From contig NZ_CP080203.1 of NCBI RefSeq assembly GCF_020424085.1, positions 806,001 through 870,000 of the forward strand: a stretch of DNA of 64,000 nt, written 5' to 3'. Made by a program: the position numbers and the translations under genes. Below the pieces are notes generated by a model. The model saw only the letters and a list, made by a program, of their open reading frames with translations. It was not told the DNA's origin and searched no databases. Of the stretch, positions 8,183 through 17,210 are shown piece after piece (position 1 is the first letter of the stretch; every line of letters starts with the position of its first letter). This DNA comes from Mycetocola spongiae (GTDB lineage: Bacteria; Actinomycetota; Actinomycetes; Actinomycetales; Microbacteriaceae).

Positions 8183-9280
8183 TTAGCGGCGGCGCAGATC
8201 GTTCATCATCGGGCAGTCGAACGGGTCGCGGGCCGAGAGACCCACCCGGTTCAGATACTCGATCACGATGCGATAGGAGTTCACCAGATTGGTCTCGGTA
8301 TACAGCACATCATGGGTGCGGCAGTATTCGATCACAATCTCGCGGGCCCGCGCGAGGTGCGGGCGCGGCATGCTCGGGAACAGGTGGTGCTCCACCTGGT
8401 AGTTCAGCCCACCCATGAAGATGCTCATCGGCATTCCACCGGAGATATTGCGCGAGGTGAGAACCTGCTTGCTCAGGAAGTCCACCTTAACCCCGGCGGG
8501 GATCAGCGGCATTCCCTTATGGTTCGGCGCAAACGAGGCCCCCATATACACACCAAATACGGCCATCTGCACGCCGATGAACGCGAAGGCCATGCCGAGG
8601 GGCAGGAACCAGAACAGCACGGCCACATAACCGATCAGGCGAATCGCGATCATCGTGAGCTCCGCGCCACGCCCGGGCAGCTTGCCCTTGGCAAAAAGCG
8701 TGCCGAGCGAGCGATAGTGCAGGTTCAGGCCCTCCAGCGTGAGCAGGGGGAAAAATAGATAGCCCTGGCGGCGGGTAATCATCGCGAGCAGGCCGCGCGC
8801 CTTGGCGGCGTCCTCCGGGATAAACGAGATCGTATCGATGTCGATATCCGGGTCCTTGCCGATGGTATTCGGATTGGCGTGGTGGCGGGTGTGCTTGGTC
8901 ATCCACCAGGAATAGCTGATGCCCACCACGCCGGCGGCCAGGAAGCGGCCGAGGCGGTCATTCGCGGGGCCGGATTCCAGAACCTGGCGGTGCGAGGCCT
9001 CGTGGGCCACAAAGGCAAACTGGGTGAAAATCAGCCCCAGGGCCCCGGCGATCAACAGCTGGAACCAGGAATCGCCGAGCAGGATGAACCCGGCCACGGC
9101 CCCCGCGAGGGCGAGCGTGAGTACGCCCAGGTTCACCGCGTAGAACAGTCGCTTGCGCCCGAGGAGCCCCTCATCGCGCACGGTCTTCAGCAGCGCGGAA
9201 TAGCTGCTGGTGATATTCGTGCGGTCCGCACGACGGGGAGTGGTTGCGCGAATCGCGCCCAGGGTAGCCTCGGAGGACAT
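8183..9280 (-). CDS. Membrane fatty-acid desaturase
   Basis: A 365-residue di-iron membrane desaturase. Three histidine boxes coordinate the metals: HEASH at residues 93-97, HTRHH at 130-134 and QVEHH at 295-299. Hydrophobic pairs lie near residues 48-90 and 210-250. The QVEHH third box places it among acyl-CoA/acyl-lipid desaturases of the DesA3/linoleoyl type, which introduce double bonds into membrane lipids. ATG 9280 (MSSEATLG) follows AAAGGTGCTT; the upstream in-frame extension to 9415 has no family similarity. It is divergent from the cold-shock region, which fits a low-temperature membrane-fluidity role, though no shared control is proved. Confidence 0.9.
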   Translation of the reverse strand: MSSEATLGAIRATTPRRADRTNITSSYSALLKTVRDEGLLGRKRLFYAVNLGVLTLALAGAVAGFILLGDSWFQLLIAGALGLIFTQFAFVAHEASHRQVLESGPANDRLGRFLAAGVVGISYSWWMTKHTRHHANPNTIGKDPDIDIDTISFIPEDAAKARGLLAMITRRQGYLFFPLLTLEGLNLHYRSLGTLFAKGKLPGRGAELTMIAIRLIGYVAVLFWFLPLGMAFAFIGVQMAVFGVYMGASFAPNHKGMPLIPAGVKVDFLSKQVLTSRNISGGMPMSIFMGGLNYQVEHHLFPSMPRPHLARAREIVIEYCRTHDVLYTETNLVNSYRIVIEYLNRVGLSARDPFDCPMMNDLRRR

Positions 9281-9801
9281 AAGCACCTTTGCCTGACGGG
9301 TTGTTTCGACTTCCCAGTCGGCGGGAGAAGAGCGGGTGCTCTGGAGATGGTCCCAGGCTACTCGGTCCACCCTCGAACATGTTCCGGATAAGGAATATTG
9401 CCAGTTTGTGCACAAATAAGTGTTTTTATCTTCATATGTGCGCTAGTGTGAACGAGCAAGCGCAGTTTGTCTCGCGGTTCGGTTCGATGTGCATCGATTC
9501 GGAAGTCCCACCGCTCGCAGGCCTTCACTTTTAGACCGATGGACCCTAGTCAGCACCAGGGGAACATCAACAGAAAACTTCCTTTTATAGATGTCACGCA
9601 TGACCATTCCTGAACCGGCCTCAGTGCCCGCAGGACCCAGGCACGCCCGGCCCCGCTTTTTTGCGGTCAGTCCCGGCGGCCCGGCGCAGGCCGAACACGA
9701 CTGCGTTCCCCCGTGTTCACTCCACCCTCGCTCGGGCCGTACCGCAGATGGTACGACTCCCCGCGCGTCTTCATACTCGTTCACACGGGATGCTCCGGCT
9801 A

Positions 9802-9817
9802 TCGGTCTTGACCGATC
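9802..9817. promoter_or_regulatory. Inverted repeat, possible operator or leader structure
   Basis: ATCGGTC-TT-GACCGAT has perfect 7-bp arms, about 170 bp upstream of the cold-shock start codon. It could be a regulator site or part of the leader RNA fold. Confidence 0.4.
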
Positions 9818-9942
9818 TCTGGCAGTATCCTCCGTGAACGTTGTCGCACAGTTGTTGTATTGCACAGGTTTTGGGGCGATCAGGTCTTCCTCTGGAAGCA
9901 TGAGAGCTTTTCTTCAGGAGCGAGCACAGAACACCGCGACGA

Positions 9943-9967
9943 ACCGGTCCGTTTTCTCGGACCGGGT
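9943..9967 (+). promoter_or_regulatory. Hairpin in cold-shock mRNA leader
   Basis: ACCGGTCC, loop GTTTTCTC and GGACCGGGT form a GC-rich stem ending 22 nt before the ATG. The ribosome site AAAGAAAAGAGA lies directly after it. The placement suggests a role in temperature-dependent translation or mRNA stability. Confidence 0.5.
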
Positions 9968-9989
9968 CACCTAAAGAAAAGAGATAATC

Positions 9990-10193
9990 ATGGCTACTGG
10001 TACCGTAAAGTGGTTCAACGCTGAAAAGGGCTTCGGCTTCATCACCCCCGACGACGGCTCCGCCGACGTCTTCGCTCACTACTCTGCTATCGCCAGCAGC
10101 GGCTTCCGCTCGCTCGACGAGAACCAGCGCGTTGAGTTCGAGACCGTCACCGGTCCGAAGGGCCTGCAGGCCGAGAACATCCGCGGCGTCTAA
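9990..10193 (+). CDS. cspA: Cold-shock protein (CspA family)
   Basis: A 67-residue single-domain nucleic-acid chaperone with the family signature [15 protein letters not shown] at residues 4-18, containing RNP1 (KGFGFI). The RNP2 region is DVFAHYSAI, where VFVH is usual. It binds single-stranded RNA or DNA and melts mRNA structure at low temperature. Normal full length. ATG 9990 follows AAAGAAAAGAGATAATC. A long leader precedes it and a rho-independent terminator follows about 60 bp after the stop, so it is monocistronic. Confidence 0.95.
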   Translation: MATGTVKWFNAEKGFGFITPDDGSADVFAHYSAIASSGFRSLDENQRVEFETVTGPKGLQAENIRGV

Positions 10194-10250
10194 TTTCATT
10201 AGAACCGTGATGTTCGGGCGGGTGACCCCGGTCCCCCGCTAGCGCATTCA

Positions 10251-10291
10251 AAACGCCCCTACTCTCCCTCGGGAGGGTGGGGGCGTTTTTT
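10251..10291 (+). terminator. Rho-independent terminator after cspA
   Basis: AAACGCCCC pairs with GGGGCGTTT around an inner CTCCCTCGGGAG stem and ends in a six-T run at 10286-10291. Confidence 0.85.
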
Positions 10292-10306
10292 GGCTATCGG
10301 GGGCGA

Positions 10307-10312
10307 TAGGCT
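10307..10312 (+). promoter_or_regulatory. Leaderless -10 box of the hsp15-like gene
   Basis: TAGGCT lies 6 nt before ATG 10319. No clear -35 element is seen. Confidence 0.5.
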
Positions 10313-10318
10313 GGGGCC

Positions 10319-10717
10319 ATGAGCGAGAGTGGATCGGTACGACTGGACAGCTGGCTCTGGGCCGTGCGACGTTATAAAACCCGCTCCCAGGCCACCACCG
10401 CCTGCCGCGCGGGCCATGTGCGCGTGAACGGCGATCCGGTGAAGCCCTCCACCCGGCTCAAGATCGGCGATGAGGTGCGGGTGCGGGTTGCGGGCTTTGA
10501 CTCGATCCTTGAGGTCACCGGCCTGATCACAAAGCGTGTGGGTGCCCCGGCCGCCGCCCTCGCGGCCCTGGATAAAACTCCCCCGCGCCCCAGCAAGCTG
10601 GATACCGCGGCCCCCATCTATCGCGATCGTGGCGCCGGACGCCCCACCAAGCGGGAGCGGCGCGAGCTTGATGCGCTGCGCGGCTACGATCGCCTGCCGA
10701 TGCCCGAACAGGACTAA
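10319..10717 (+). CDS. S4-domain RNA-binding protein, Hsp15 (HslR) family
   Basis: A 132-residue basic protein. Residues 7-65 form an S4 domain (RLDSWLWAVRRYKTRSQAT, then AGHVRVNGDPVKPSTRLKIGDEV). The C-terminal tail is charged (YRDRGAGRPTKRERRELDAL), as in the ribosome-associated heat-shock protein Hsp15, which binds stalled 50S-tRNA complexes. ATG 10319 lies 6 nt after a TAGGCT -10 box with no ribosome site, indicating a leaderless transcript. It is convergent with the SDR gene. Confidence 0.85.
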   Translation: MSESGSVRLDSWLWAVRRYKTRSQATTACRAGHVRVNGDPVKPSTRLKIGDEVRVRVAGFDSILEVTGLITKRVGAPAAALAALDKTPPRPSKLDTAAPIYRDRGAGRPTKRERRELDALRGYDRLPMPEQD

Positions 10718-10752
10718 AAAGGGCCCGCCCGTCCCGAGGGACGAGCGGACCC
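10716..10752 (-). terminator. Terminator of the polyol operon
   Basis: On the minus strand GGGTCCGCTCGTCCC pairs with GGGACGGGCGGGCCC and is followed by five T (10720-10716). It directly follows the SDR gene and overlaps the end of the convergent Hsp15-like gene. Confidence 0.8.
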
Positions 10753-10782
10753 GACTATTCCGGCGAACCCCCGGAATTCTCT

Positions 10783-11526
10783 TTAGACGATGGTGAAACC
10801 ACCGTCAATCACCAGGTTCTGCCCGGTGACCATGGCCGCCTCGGTTCCCGCCAGATAGGCGATCATCGCGGCAATCTCCTCGGGCTGGGCAAAGCGTCCC
10901 ACGGGAATCTCGGCGCGGTGACGCTCGCCCTTTTCCCCGGCCCAGGCCAGCTTGCCCAGCGGGGTCTCCACCACGGTGGGCGAGACGGCGTTAACGGTCA
11001 CACCCGCGCCGCCCCATTCCAGCGCCAGCACGCGGGTCATCCCGAGGATGCCGGACTTGCTCGCGCAATAGGCGACGTGCTCATCGATGCCCACCACGCT
11101 GGCCTGGGAGGCGAGATTAATCACGCGCCCATAACCCGCGGCGGTCATCACGGCACCGGCCGCGCGAGCCATTTTAAAGCTCGCGGTGAGGTTCACGGCG
11201 ATGGTCATATCCCAGGCCTCATCACTCAGGTCCACGGCCTTGGCCAGCTTCACCACGCCCGCGGAGTTCACGAGGATATCCAGCCGCCCGGTCTCGGCCA
11301 CCACGGCACTGACCACGTCATCGGCGGCGCGCGGCGCGGTCAGATCCCGCATCAGCGCGAGGTGTCCCGTGCCCGGAAGCGCCGCCATGGCGTCCTCGAG
11401 ACCGGCGCCCAGATCCACACCCGCGATGCGGGCGCCGCGCTCGGCCAGATAGGTGGCGACCGCGAGGCCAATTCCGCTTGCCGCGCCGGTGACGATGGCC
11501 GTCCGGCCCTCAAATTCCTGTGTCAT
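10783..11526 (-). CDS. SDR-family NAD(P)-dependent oxidoreductase, probable polyol dehydrogenase
   Basis: A 247-residue classical short-chain dehydrogenase. The nucleotide-binding TGAASGIG is at residues 13-20, NSAG at 87-90, and the catalytic triad is S140 with Y153 and K157 (YCASK). ATG 11526 lies 17 bp after the DhaKL kinase gene, making this the last gene of the ABC-kinase-dehydrogenase operon. The arrangement resembles D-threitol or arabitol-type catabolism, where an SDR of the DthD/GolD kind oxidises the polyol and a DhaK-like kinase phosphorylates the ketose. The substrate is inferred from context, not from specific residues. Confidence 0.88.
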   Translation of the reverse strand: MTQEFEGRTAIVTGAASGIGLAVATYLAERGARIAGVDLGAGLEDAMAALPGTGHLALMRDLTAPRAADDVVSAVVAETGRLDILVNSAGVVKLAKAVDLSDEAWDMTIAVNLTASFKMARAAGAVMTAAGYGRVINLASQASVVGIDEHVAYCASKSGILGMTRVLALEWGGAGVTVNAVSPTVVETPLGKLAWAGEKGERHRAEIPVGRFAQPEEIAAMIAYLAGTEAAMVTGQNLVIDGGFTIV

Positions 11527-11543
11527 GTCTCTTGGCCTTCCGT

Positions 11544-13268
11544 CTAGTTATTTTCCGTGCCCGCGGTGCGGGCCAGATCGGTCACGATCAGGGCGAGCGA
11601 GGTCGCTCCGGCATCCGGGGTACCCACGCTCTTCTCGGCCAGCGGGCGCGCGCGCCCCAGGCGGGGCCGCAGCGGTGCGGTATCCGCGGCCGCGGCGGTG
11701 GCCACCTGGGCGGCGGCGACCCAGGCCGCGCCGGCGGGCTCGCCCGCGGTGATGCGCGAGCGCAGCTCGGCGGCGAAGGGCACCAGCGCGTCCACGAGGG
11801 TTTTATCCCCCGGGCGGGCCCCACCCAGCTCGAGGATCGCGGACTCAAAGCCGGTCACGGCCGCCGCCAGCTCGGCCGCGCCATAGTGCTCACGGTCATC
11901 GCCCAGTGCGGCGGCGAAGCCCTCCAGCGCCGCACCCCACAGCACTCCCGAGGTGCCTCCGGCAAACTCCGCCCAGGCCCGTCCGGCGGCGCGGATCACA
12001 TAGGCCACGCCGCCGCCGGCCTCGGCCGCCGCGCGGGCGGCCACGAGTGCCGCGTCGATGCCCTTCACCATTCCGCGTCCGTGATCGCCGTCCCCGGCCA
12101 CCGCGTCGATCTCGCCCAGGCGCACCTCGTGGGTGTGCAGGGTGGTGGAGACGGTGGCCAGCGCGCCCACGGCGGCCGGGGCCAGCGCGAGGGACGCGGC
12201 CGAGGCCGCGGGAATCTCCACGCTATCGGCCTCGGCAATCGCCCCGGGCTCGGGGATAATCAGTGCGGCCACGGGGGCCGCCTGCTTCCGATACGCGGGG
12301 GCATAGGCATCCGCGCGCCAGAGCGGTTCCAGCTCATCGTCCAGCCACAGCAGCGTCAGCGAGCATCCGCCCATGTCCAGGCTGGTCACCAGCTCACCCA
12401 CCTCGGCGTCCACCACCTCCAGGCCGGCCTCGGCCAGGAGCGGGGCGATACTGGCCCAGAGCAGGAAAAGCTCCTCGTATTTGGTGGTGCCCAGCCCGTT
12501 CACGATCACGCCCACCCGGTTGCCCGGATTGGCGGGGGCCGCCGCGAGCACATCGCCCACCAGCAGCGTGGCGAGGTCGCGGGCGCTGGGCAGCGGCTCA
12601 TCACGAATGCCGGGCTCACCATGGATGCCCAGCCCCAGCCCGAGGTGTCCCTCGGGGACGCCAAAGAGCGGGTGTTCCGCGCCGGGCATGGTGCATCCCG
12701 AGAAGGCCACGCCGAGCGTGCGGGTGCGCGCATTCGCGAGGTTTCCCAGCCGCTCGACCTCGTCCAGGTCCAGCCCGCGGGCCGCGGCCGCACCCAGCGC
12801 CTTAAACACCGTGAAGTCTCCCGCGATGCCGCGGCGCTTATTCTCCTCGGAGGCCGAGGCGATGTCATCGGTGACGACCACGATGCGCACGTCGATTCCC
12901 TCGGCGCGCAGGCGCGTGGCGGCGATGCCAAAGTTCATATTATCTCCGGCGTAATTGCCGAAGCTCAGCACCACTCCGCGGCCCTGATCGGCGGCCTTGG
13001 CCACCGAATAGACGTGGGCCGCGGAGGGTGAGGTGAAGATATTTCCCACCACCGCACCGGTGGCAAACCCGGGACCAACCAGGCCACAGAAGGCTGGATA
13101 GTGTCCCGAGCCGCCACCGATCACCACGGCCACCTGCGGCTGCGCACCCCGCTCGCGGTGTGCCACGGCTCCGCCGGGGACCCCGCGCAGGCGGTCCGAA
13201 TACAGATTCAGGAAGCCCTCAAACTGATCTTCGGCAAAATCCGCGGGGTCATTAAACAGGGTGGTCAT
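11544..13268 (-). CDS. Fused DhaK-DhaL dihydroxyacetone/ketotetrose kinase
   Basis: A 574-residue single-chain ATP-dependent kinase. The DhaK part (about residues 1-330) has GGGSGHYPAFCG at 51-62, FGNYAGDNMNF at 103-113 and GIHGEPG with the substrate-binding histidine near residue 216. The DhaL part (about 365-574) has the Mg-ATP motif DGDHG at 393-397. The alanine-rich linker at 340-370 joins the halves. This form phosphorylates dihydroxyacetone; close relatives in actinobacteria act on erythrulose. Placement between the binding protein (45-bp gap) and the SDR gene suggests it phosphorylates the ketose the dehydrogenase makes. Confidence 0.9.
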   Translation of the reverse strand: MTTLFNDPADFAEDQFEGFLNLYSDRLRGVPGGAVAHRERGAQPQVAVVIGGGSGHYPAFCGLVGPGFATGAVVGNIFTSPSAAHVYSVAKAADQGRGVVLSFGNYAGDNMNFGIAATRLRAEGIDVRIVVVTDDIASASEENKRRGIAGDFTVFKALGAAAARGLDLDEVERLGNLANARTRTLGVAFSGCTMPGAEHPLFGVPEGHLGLGLGIHGEPGIRDEPLPSARDLATLLVGDVLAAAPANPGNRVGVIVNGLGTTKYEELFLLWASIAPLLAEAGLEVVDAEVGELVTSLDMGGCSLTLLWLDDELEPLWRADAYAPAYRKQAAPVAALIIPEPGAIAEADSVEIPAASAASLALAPAAVGALATVSTTLHTHEVRLGEIDAVAGDGDHGRGMVKGIDAALVAARAAAEAGGGVAYVIRAAGRAWAEFAGGTSGVLWGAALEGFAAALGDDREHYGAAELAAAVTGFESAILELGGARPGDKTLVDALVPFAAELRSRITAGEPAGAAWVAAAQVATAAAADTAPLRPRLGRARPLAEKSVGTPDAGATSLALIVTDLARTAGTENN

Positions 13269-13313
13269 GATGATGCGTTTCCTTTGATTGCGGTGCGGGT
13301 GAGGGGAGGGAAA

Positions 13314-14378
13314 TTACTTGGTCTGACCCGGCAGACCCTCATAGGCGATATTGCCCGAGGCGAGGTTGTCGTCGATCAGCTTGGGCAGCGTCTTGAGGAA
13401 CTCGGCACGCTCGGTCACGACGTTCTTGAGGGCCACCTCAACGTTGTCCTTGCTGATTGCGGGCATGATGTAACGCGGGGTATCGGTGACCTTCTCGCCG
13501 CGGGCGATCTTGGCGGCCACGGCCAGTCCGGCCGCCATCTCCACGGTGCCGTGCTGGAGGGAGGTACCGATGAACTCGCCGTTCTTCACGGCGTTCAGGC
13601 CGTCCTCGATACCGTCGATGCCAACCACCTTCACGCCGGTCTTACCCGACTCCTTCAGCGCCTGCACGGCGCCGAGGCCCATGTCGTCGTTCTGCGAGAT
13701 GACGCCGTCGATCTCATCGCCGAAGGCGGAGATCCAGTTTTTCATCTTATTAACCGACTCATCGCGCTTCCAGTTGGCGGTGTCCTTGGCCAGGACCTCG
13801 ATGCCGGGGTTCTTGGCGAGGACGTTATCGATGCCCTTGCCGCGGTCGATCTGCGAGGATCCACCGAGGGGGCCCTCCAGGATGACAACCTTGCCGGTGC
13901 CGCCCAGGGCGTCCACCATCATCTGGGCCTCCTGCTCGCCCGCGGCCACGTCATCGGGCTGCACGCTGCCGTCGAGGGTCACGCCCGAGAGCGAGGTATT
14001 CACGTCAATTACCGGGATTCCGGCGTTCTTGGCGGCGTTCACCTGCGGGCTGAGCGAATCGGCCTGCACCGGGTTGATCAGGATCGCGTCAACCTTCTGG
14101 TTAATATACTGATCCACCTGCGTGGCCTGGGTGGCCACATCAAGGTTGGCGGAGTTCCAGAGCAGCTTGATGTTATTGGCCTTGGCGTAGGCCTCCATGC
14201 CCTCCTTGCCCTGGGTGATAAACGAGGACATATCGTAGACGGTCACACCGATCGTGACGGAATCACCATCACCCGAGGCGGAGGTATCCCCCGCGCCGCA
14301 ACCGGAGAGGACCAGCACACTCGCGGCGGAGAGGGCGATTCCGGAGAGGACCCGTGTCGTCATTGACGTTTTCTTCAT
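13314..14378 (-). CDS. RbsB-like sugar/polyol-binding lipoprotein
   Basis: A 354-residue binding protein of the periplasmic-binding-protein type I (RbsB/XylF) family. The signal peptide ends in lipobox LSGC, with the cysteine at residue 27. The mature sequence shows [41 protein letters not shown] and [20 protein letters not shown], all typical pentose/polyol-binding motifs. AGGAAGCG precedes ATG 14378. It lies downstream of its permease and ATPase genes, 45 bp before the kinase gene. Confidence 0.92.
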   Translation of the reverse strand: MKKTSMTTRVLSGIALSAASVLVLSGCGAGDTSASGDGDSVTIGVTVYDMSSFITQGKEGMEAYAKANNIKLLWNSANLDVATQATQVDQYINQKVDAILINPVQADSLSPQVNAAKNAGIPVIDVNTSLSGVTLDGSVQPDDVAAGEQEAQMMVDALGGTGKVVILEGPLGGSSQIDRGKGIDNVLAKNPGIEVLAKDTANWKRDESVNKMKNWISAFGDEIDGVISQNDDMGLGAVQALKESGKTGVKVVGIDGIEDGLNAVKNGEFIGTSLQHGTVEMAAGLAVAAKIARGEKVTDTPRYIMPAISKDNVEVALKNVVTERAEFLKTLPKLIDDNLASGNIAYEGLPGQTK

Positions 14379-14416
14379 GATATTTCGCTTCCTGTAGTGG
14401 ATGGGGAGAAAAAGAA

Positions 14417-15406
14417 TTAGGAGGTTTTACGCTTGGAGGCCCAGATATCGATGGCCACGGCGGCCACGATCAGGATTCCCTTAATCACGTTCTGCCAGTA
14501 GCTCGGCACCAACAGCAGGTCGAGACCGTTATTCAGGGTCTGGATCAGGAGCAGACCGATCGCGGTGCCCCAGATGCTGCCGCGCCCACCCATGAGGCTC
14601 GCGCCACCGATCACCACGGCGGCGATCGCGTCAAGCTCATAGCCCTGGCCGAGGTTGGGTGCACCGGAGATCACGCGCGAGGCGAGCACAAGGCCGGAGA
14701 TACCGGCGAGCAGGCCGCTGATGGCGTAGGCGCTGAACAAGATGTTTTTGGACTTCACTCCGGCGATCTCGGCGGCCATCCGGTTGCCACCCACGGCATA
14801 AACGCGCATTCCATAGGATGTGCGCTTCATGATCACGGCGAGGCCGATGATGGCGAGGAACATCAGGATCACGGGGATCTTCACGCCCAGCACCTCGGTA
14901 TTGGCGATCGTGCCAAACGAGGCGGGAAGGCCGTTGATGGGGGCTCCCCCACCGATGACATAGGCAAATCCGGAGGCCAGCGTGAGCATACCGAGTGTGG
15001 CAATAAACGGTGGCACGTTCATCCGGCTGACCACAAATCCGTTAATCGAGCCCGCGAGCAGGCCCACCACCACGGCGACCAGCATTGGCAGCCAGAGGTT
15101 TTCCGGGTTGGCCTTGGCGGTGAAGGCCGCGGCCATCGCGCTGGCGGCGATCACGCTACCCACCGAGAGGTCGATACCTCCCGTGAGGATCACGAGGGTC
15201 TGACCGAGTGCGATCAGCGCAAAGGGCGCGGCGGCGATCAGGATCGTGACCATATTATCGGCGGTGCCGAAGCGCGCGCTCTTATAGAGGAAGAAACACA
15301 CCACCACCAGCATCACGACCACCATGGCGTGACGCACGGCGAGGTCCTGGATATTCTTCCAGCCAAACCTGGGCTTAGTGGCGGAGGCCGTGGCGTTAGT
15401 GGTCAT
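14417..15406 (-). CDS. RbsC-like ABC transporter permease
   Basis: A 329-residue membrane protein with 8-10 hydrophobic segments. The branched family motif [20 protein letters not shown] lies about one third in, and [20 protein letters not shown] is the cytoplasmic docking region typical of RbsC/XylH/AraH permeases. ATG 15406 (MTTNATASA) is preferred; the upstream in-frame extension reads through the end of the ATPase gene and is proline/arginine-rich noise. The start overlaps the ATPase stop by 11 bp. Confidence 0.92.
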   Translation of the reverse strand: MTTNATASATKPRFGWKNIQDLAVRHAMVVVMLVVVCFFLYKSARFGTADNMVTILIAAAPFALIALGQTLVILTGGIDLSVGSVIAASAMAAAFTAKANPENLWLPMLVAVVVGLLAGSINGFVVSRMNVPPFIATLGMLTLASGFAYVIGGGAPINGLPASFGTIANTEVLGVKIPVILMFLAIIGLAVIMKRTSYGMRVYAVGGNRMAAEIAGVKSKNILFSAYAISGLLAGISGLVLASRVISGAPNLGQGYELDAIAAVVIGGASLMGGRGSIWGTAIGLLLIQTLNNGLDLLLVPSYWQNVIKGILIVAAVAIDIWASKRKTS

Positions 15407-16988
15407 GTTTGCTGTCCTTCGAGGTGGTGGCTTCCTGGCCGGAGGCGAGGCGGAAAATGGTGTCCTGCGCGGTGTCCTGCTGGAGATCCGCGGCGGTGAG
15501 TTCCCCCGCCACCGCAAGATCCCGCATCACGAGTGCGCGATGGGAGAGGCTGATGATTTCGGGCATATCGCTCGAGGCCATGATCACGGCCATGCCGGCC
15601 GCGGCGAGGTCCACGATGATGCGATAGATTTCGCTGCGCGCGCCCACGTCCACGCCGCGCGTGGGTTCGTCCAGCAGCAGCACGTCCACGGGGCCGGTGA
15701 GCCAGCGGCCAAAAACCACCTTCTGCTGGTTTCCCCCGGAGAGGGTCTCCATGCTCTGGCCCAGGCCGCGGCTCTTGAGCCGGATCGAGGCCATGACCTC
15801 GCCGATCTCCGTGCTGCGGCGCCGGTTATTCAGCCAACCCAGGGTGCTGAAATTGCCCAGGCGCGGGAGGGTCGCGTTATCGAGCACGCTCATTTCGAGC
15901 ACGGCACCCGAGTGCTTCCGATCCTCGGGGACCAGCGCGATATTGCGGGCGATCGCGGCGGTGGGGCTGCCCAGGCGCAGGGGCTCACCGTTCACGATCA
16001 CGGCGCCGGAGTTCATTTTCCGCACGCCAAAGATGGATTCGATCAGCTCGGTACGTCCCGCGCCGACCAGCCCGGCCAGTCCGATGATCTCTCCGCGACG
16101 TACCTCCAGCGAGATCGGGGCGCTGGCCTCGGTGAGTCGCACCTCGTCGAGCCGAATCACGGTTTTATCCCCGGCCGGGGCTACCTCGGGGAAGAGGCTA
16201 TCGAGCTCGCGGCCGATCATTGCGTGCACAATATCGTCATCACTGAGCTCGGTGAGGGGCTTATCCTCAACAAGCATTCCGTCCCGCAGCACGATCACAC
16301 GATCGGCCATGGCCCGGATTTCCTCCATCTTATGGGTCGTGAATAGCATGGCCACTCCGCGGTCGCGCAGCGTGCGCACCACCTCGGCCAGCTGGGCAAC
16401 CTCGCGCTCGGCGATCGCGCTGGTGGGCTCGTCCAGCAGCAGCACCTTGGCGCCGCGGCTCGAGGCCTTGATGATCTCGATGATCTGGCGGATACCCACG
16501 GGCAGCGCGCCCATCTGGCTATTGGGATCCACGGTGAGACCAAACTCCCCGAGATATTCGCGGGACTTGGCCACCATCGCGCGGCGGTTCAGCAGCCCGG
16601 TGCGGAAGCGAATCTCGCGCCCGATGAACAGGTTCTCGGCCACGGACATATCCGGAATCGAGGCAAGCTCCTGCGGCACGATTCCCACGCCGAGCCGGTG
16701 TGCGGCCTGCGCGTTACCGGCGGGAAGCGGCGTTCCGGCCACGGTCACGGAACCCTCATCGGGGCGGTACTGCCCCGAGGCGATCTTCATGAGCGTGGAC
16801 TTGCCCGCGCCGTTCTCTCCGGCCAGGGCCGTCACCGATCCGGGGGCGAGTGAGAGGTTGATGCCCTTCAGGACCGGAATGCCGCCAAATCCCATGCGAA
16901 TATCCACGCATTCCAGGAGGGCGGGGACACCGGGCCCGGTTGGGACCTGCGCCGGGGTGGGTGAGGCCACCGGGTCTGGTTCTGCCAC
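15396..16988 (-). CDS. RbsA-like sugar ABC transporter ATPase, two nucleotide-binding domains
   Basis: A 530-residue ATPase with tandem domains. Domain 1 has Walker A GENGAGKST and Walker B VLLLDEPTSAI with a degenerate signature (PVGIRQ). Domain 2 has a degenerate Walker A (GLVGAGRTE) and the signature LSGGNQQKVVFGRWL before LLLDEPTRGVD. This asymmetry is normal for RbsA/XylG/MglA. The start is taken as GTG 16988 (VAEPDPVA) because AAAGGAGC lies 8 nt upstream; a longer frame to 17150 crosses the promoter. It is the first gene of the operon. Confidence 0.92.
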   Translation of the reverse strand: MAEPDPVASPTPAQVPTGPGVPALLECVDIRMGFGGIPVLKGINLSLAPGSVTALAGENGAGKSTLMKIASGQYRPDEGSVTVAGTPLPAGNAQAAHRLGVGIVPQELASIPDMSVAENLFIGREIRFRTGLLNRRAMVAKSREYLGEFGLTVDPNSQMGALPVGIRQIIEIIKASSRGAKVLLLDEPTSAIAEREVAQLAEVVRTLRDRGVAMLFTTHKMEEIRAMADRVIVLRDGMLVEDKPLTELSDDDIVHAMIGRELDSLFPEVAPAGDKTVIRLDEVRLTEASAPISLEVRRGEIIGLAGLVGAGRTELIESIFGVRKMNSGAVIVNGEPLRLGSPTAAIARNIALVPEDRKHSGAVLEMSVLDNATLPRLGNFSTLGWLNNRRRSTEIGEVMASIRLKSRGLGQSMETLSGGNQQKVVFGRWLTGPVDVLLLDEPTRGVDVGARSEIYRIIVDLAAAGMAVIMASSDMPEIISLSHRALVMRDLAVAGELTAADLQQDTAQDTIFRLASGQEATTSKDSKHDH

Positions 16989-17075
16989 TTTCGAAGCTCC
17001 TTTGCTTTTATTCAGCGCGCCCGTGGTGCTCGTTGCTCCCGAGGAGGAACGAGGGCGCGTTGCTCCGTCACACCG

Positions 17076-17104
17076 AGTATGCACCGATTTGCACTTACTA
17101 GCAA
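17076..17104 (-). promoter_or_regulatory. Promoter of the polyol ABC operon
   Basis: On the minus strand TTGCTA (17099-17104), a 17-nt spacer and CATACT (17076-17081) precede the GTG at 16988 by about 85 nt. Confidence 0.65.
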
Positions 17105-17110
17105 CATGAG

Positions 17111-17124
17111 TGCTCACATGAGCA
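17111..17124. promoter_or_regulatory. Putative SorC-type regulator operator
   Basis: TGCTCA-CA-TGAGCA is a perfect 6-bp inverted repeat just upstream of the -35 box of the ABC operon, between it and the divergent regulator gene. A second CATGAG half lies directly to its left (17105-17110). Confidence 0.5.
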
Positions 17125-17210
17125 GAAAATGTCCGATGGCGGCGTCGCATTCCGCTAGGCTCGGGTCAACGATCAGTACCCAAAGTTGGGTGACGAAGGG
17201 AATCCCGCGC

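Larger units (their letters stand above)
9281..9989. other. Long intergenic region between desaturase and cold-shock gene
   Basis: No convincing gene is present. The left part (9380-9445) is AT-rich and probably holds the divergent promoters. The right part contains inverted repeats: CGTACC/GGTACG with a 6-nt loop at 9738-9755, ATCGGTC/GACCGAT with a 2-nt centre at 9802-9817, and a strong hairpin at 9943-9967. A long structured 5' leader is typical of cold-shock mRNAs. Confidence 0.6.

Noticed and set aside
9443-9901. 152-codon minus-strand frame upstream of cspA
   Set aside because: It covers the promoter and leader region, contains no motif, and its codon choice differs from the neighbouring genes.
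11520-13031. 503-codon plus-strand frame opposite the DhaKL gene
   Set aside because: Antisense artefact; the minus-strand kinase has all family motifs.
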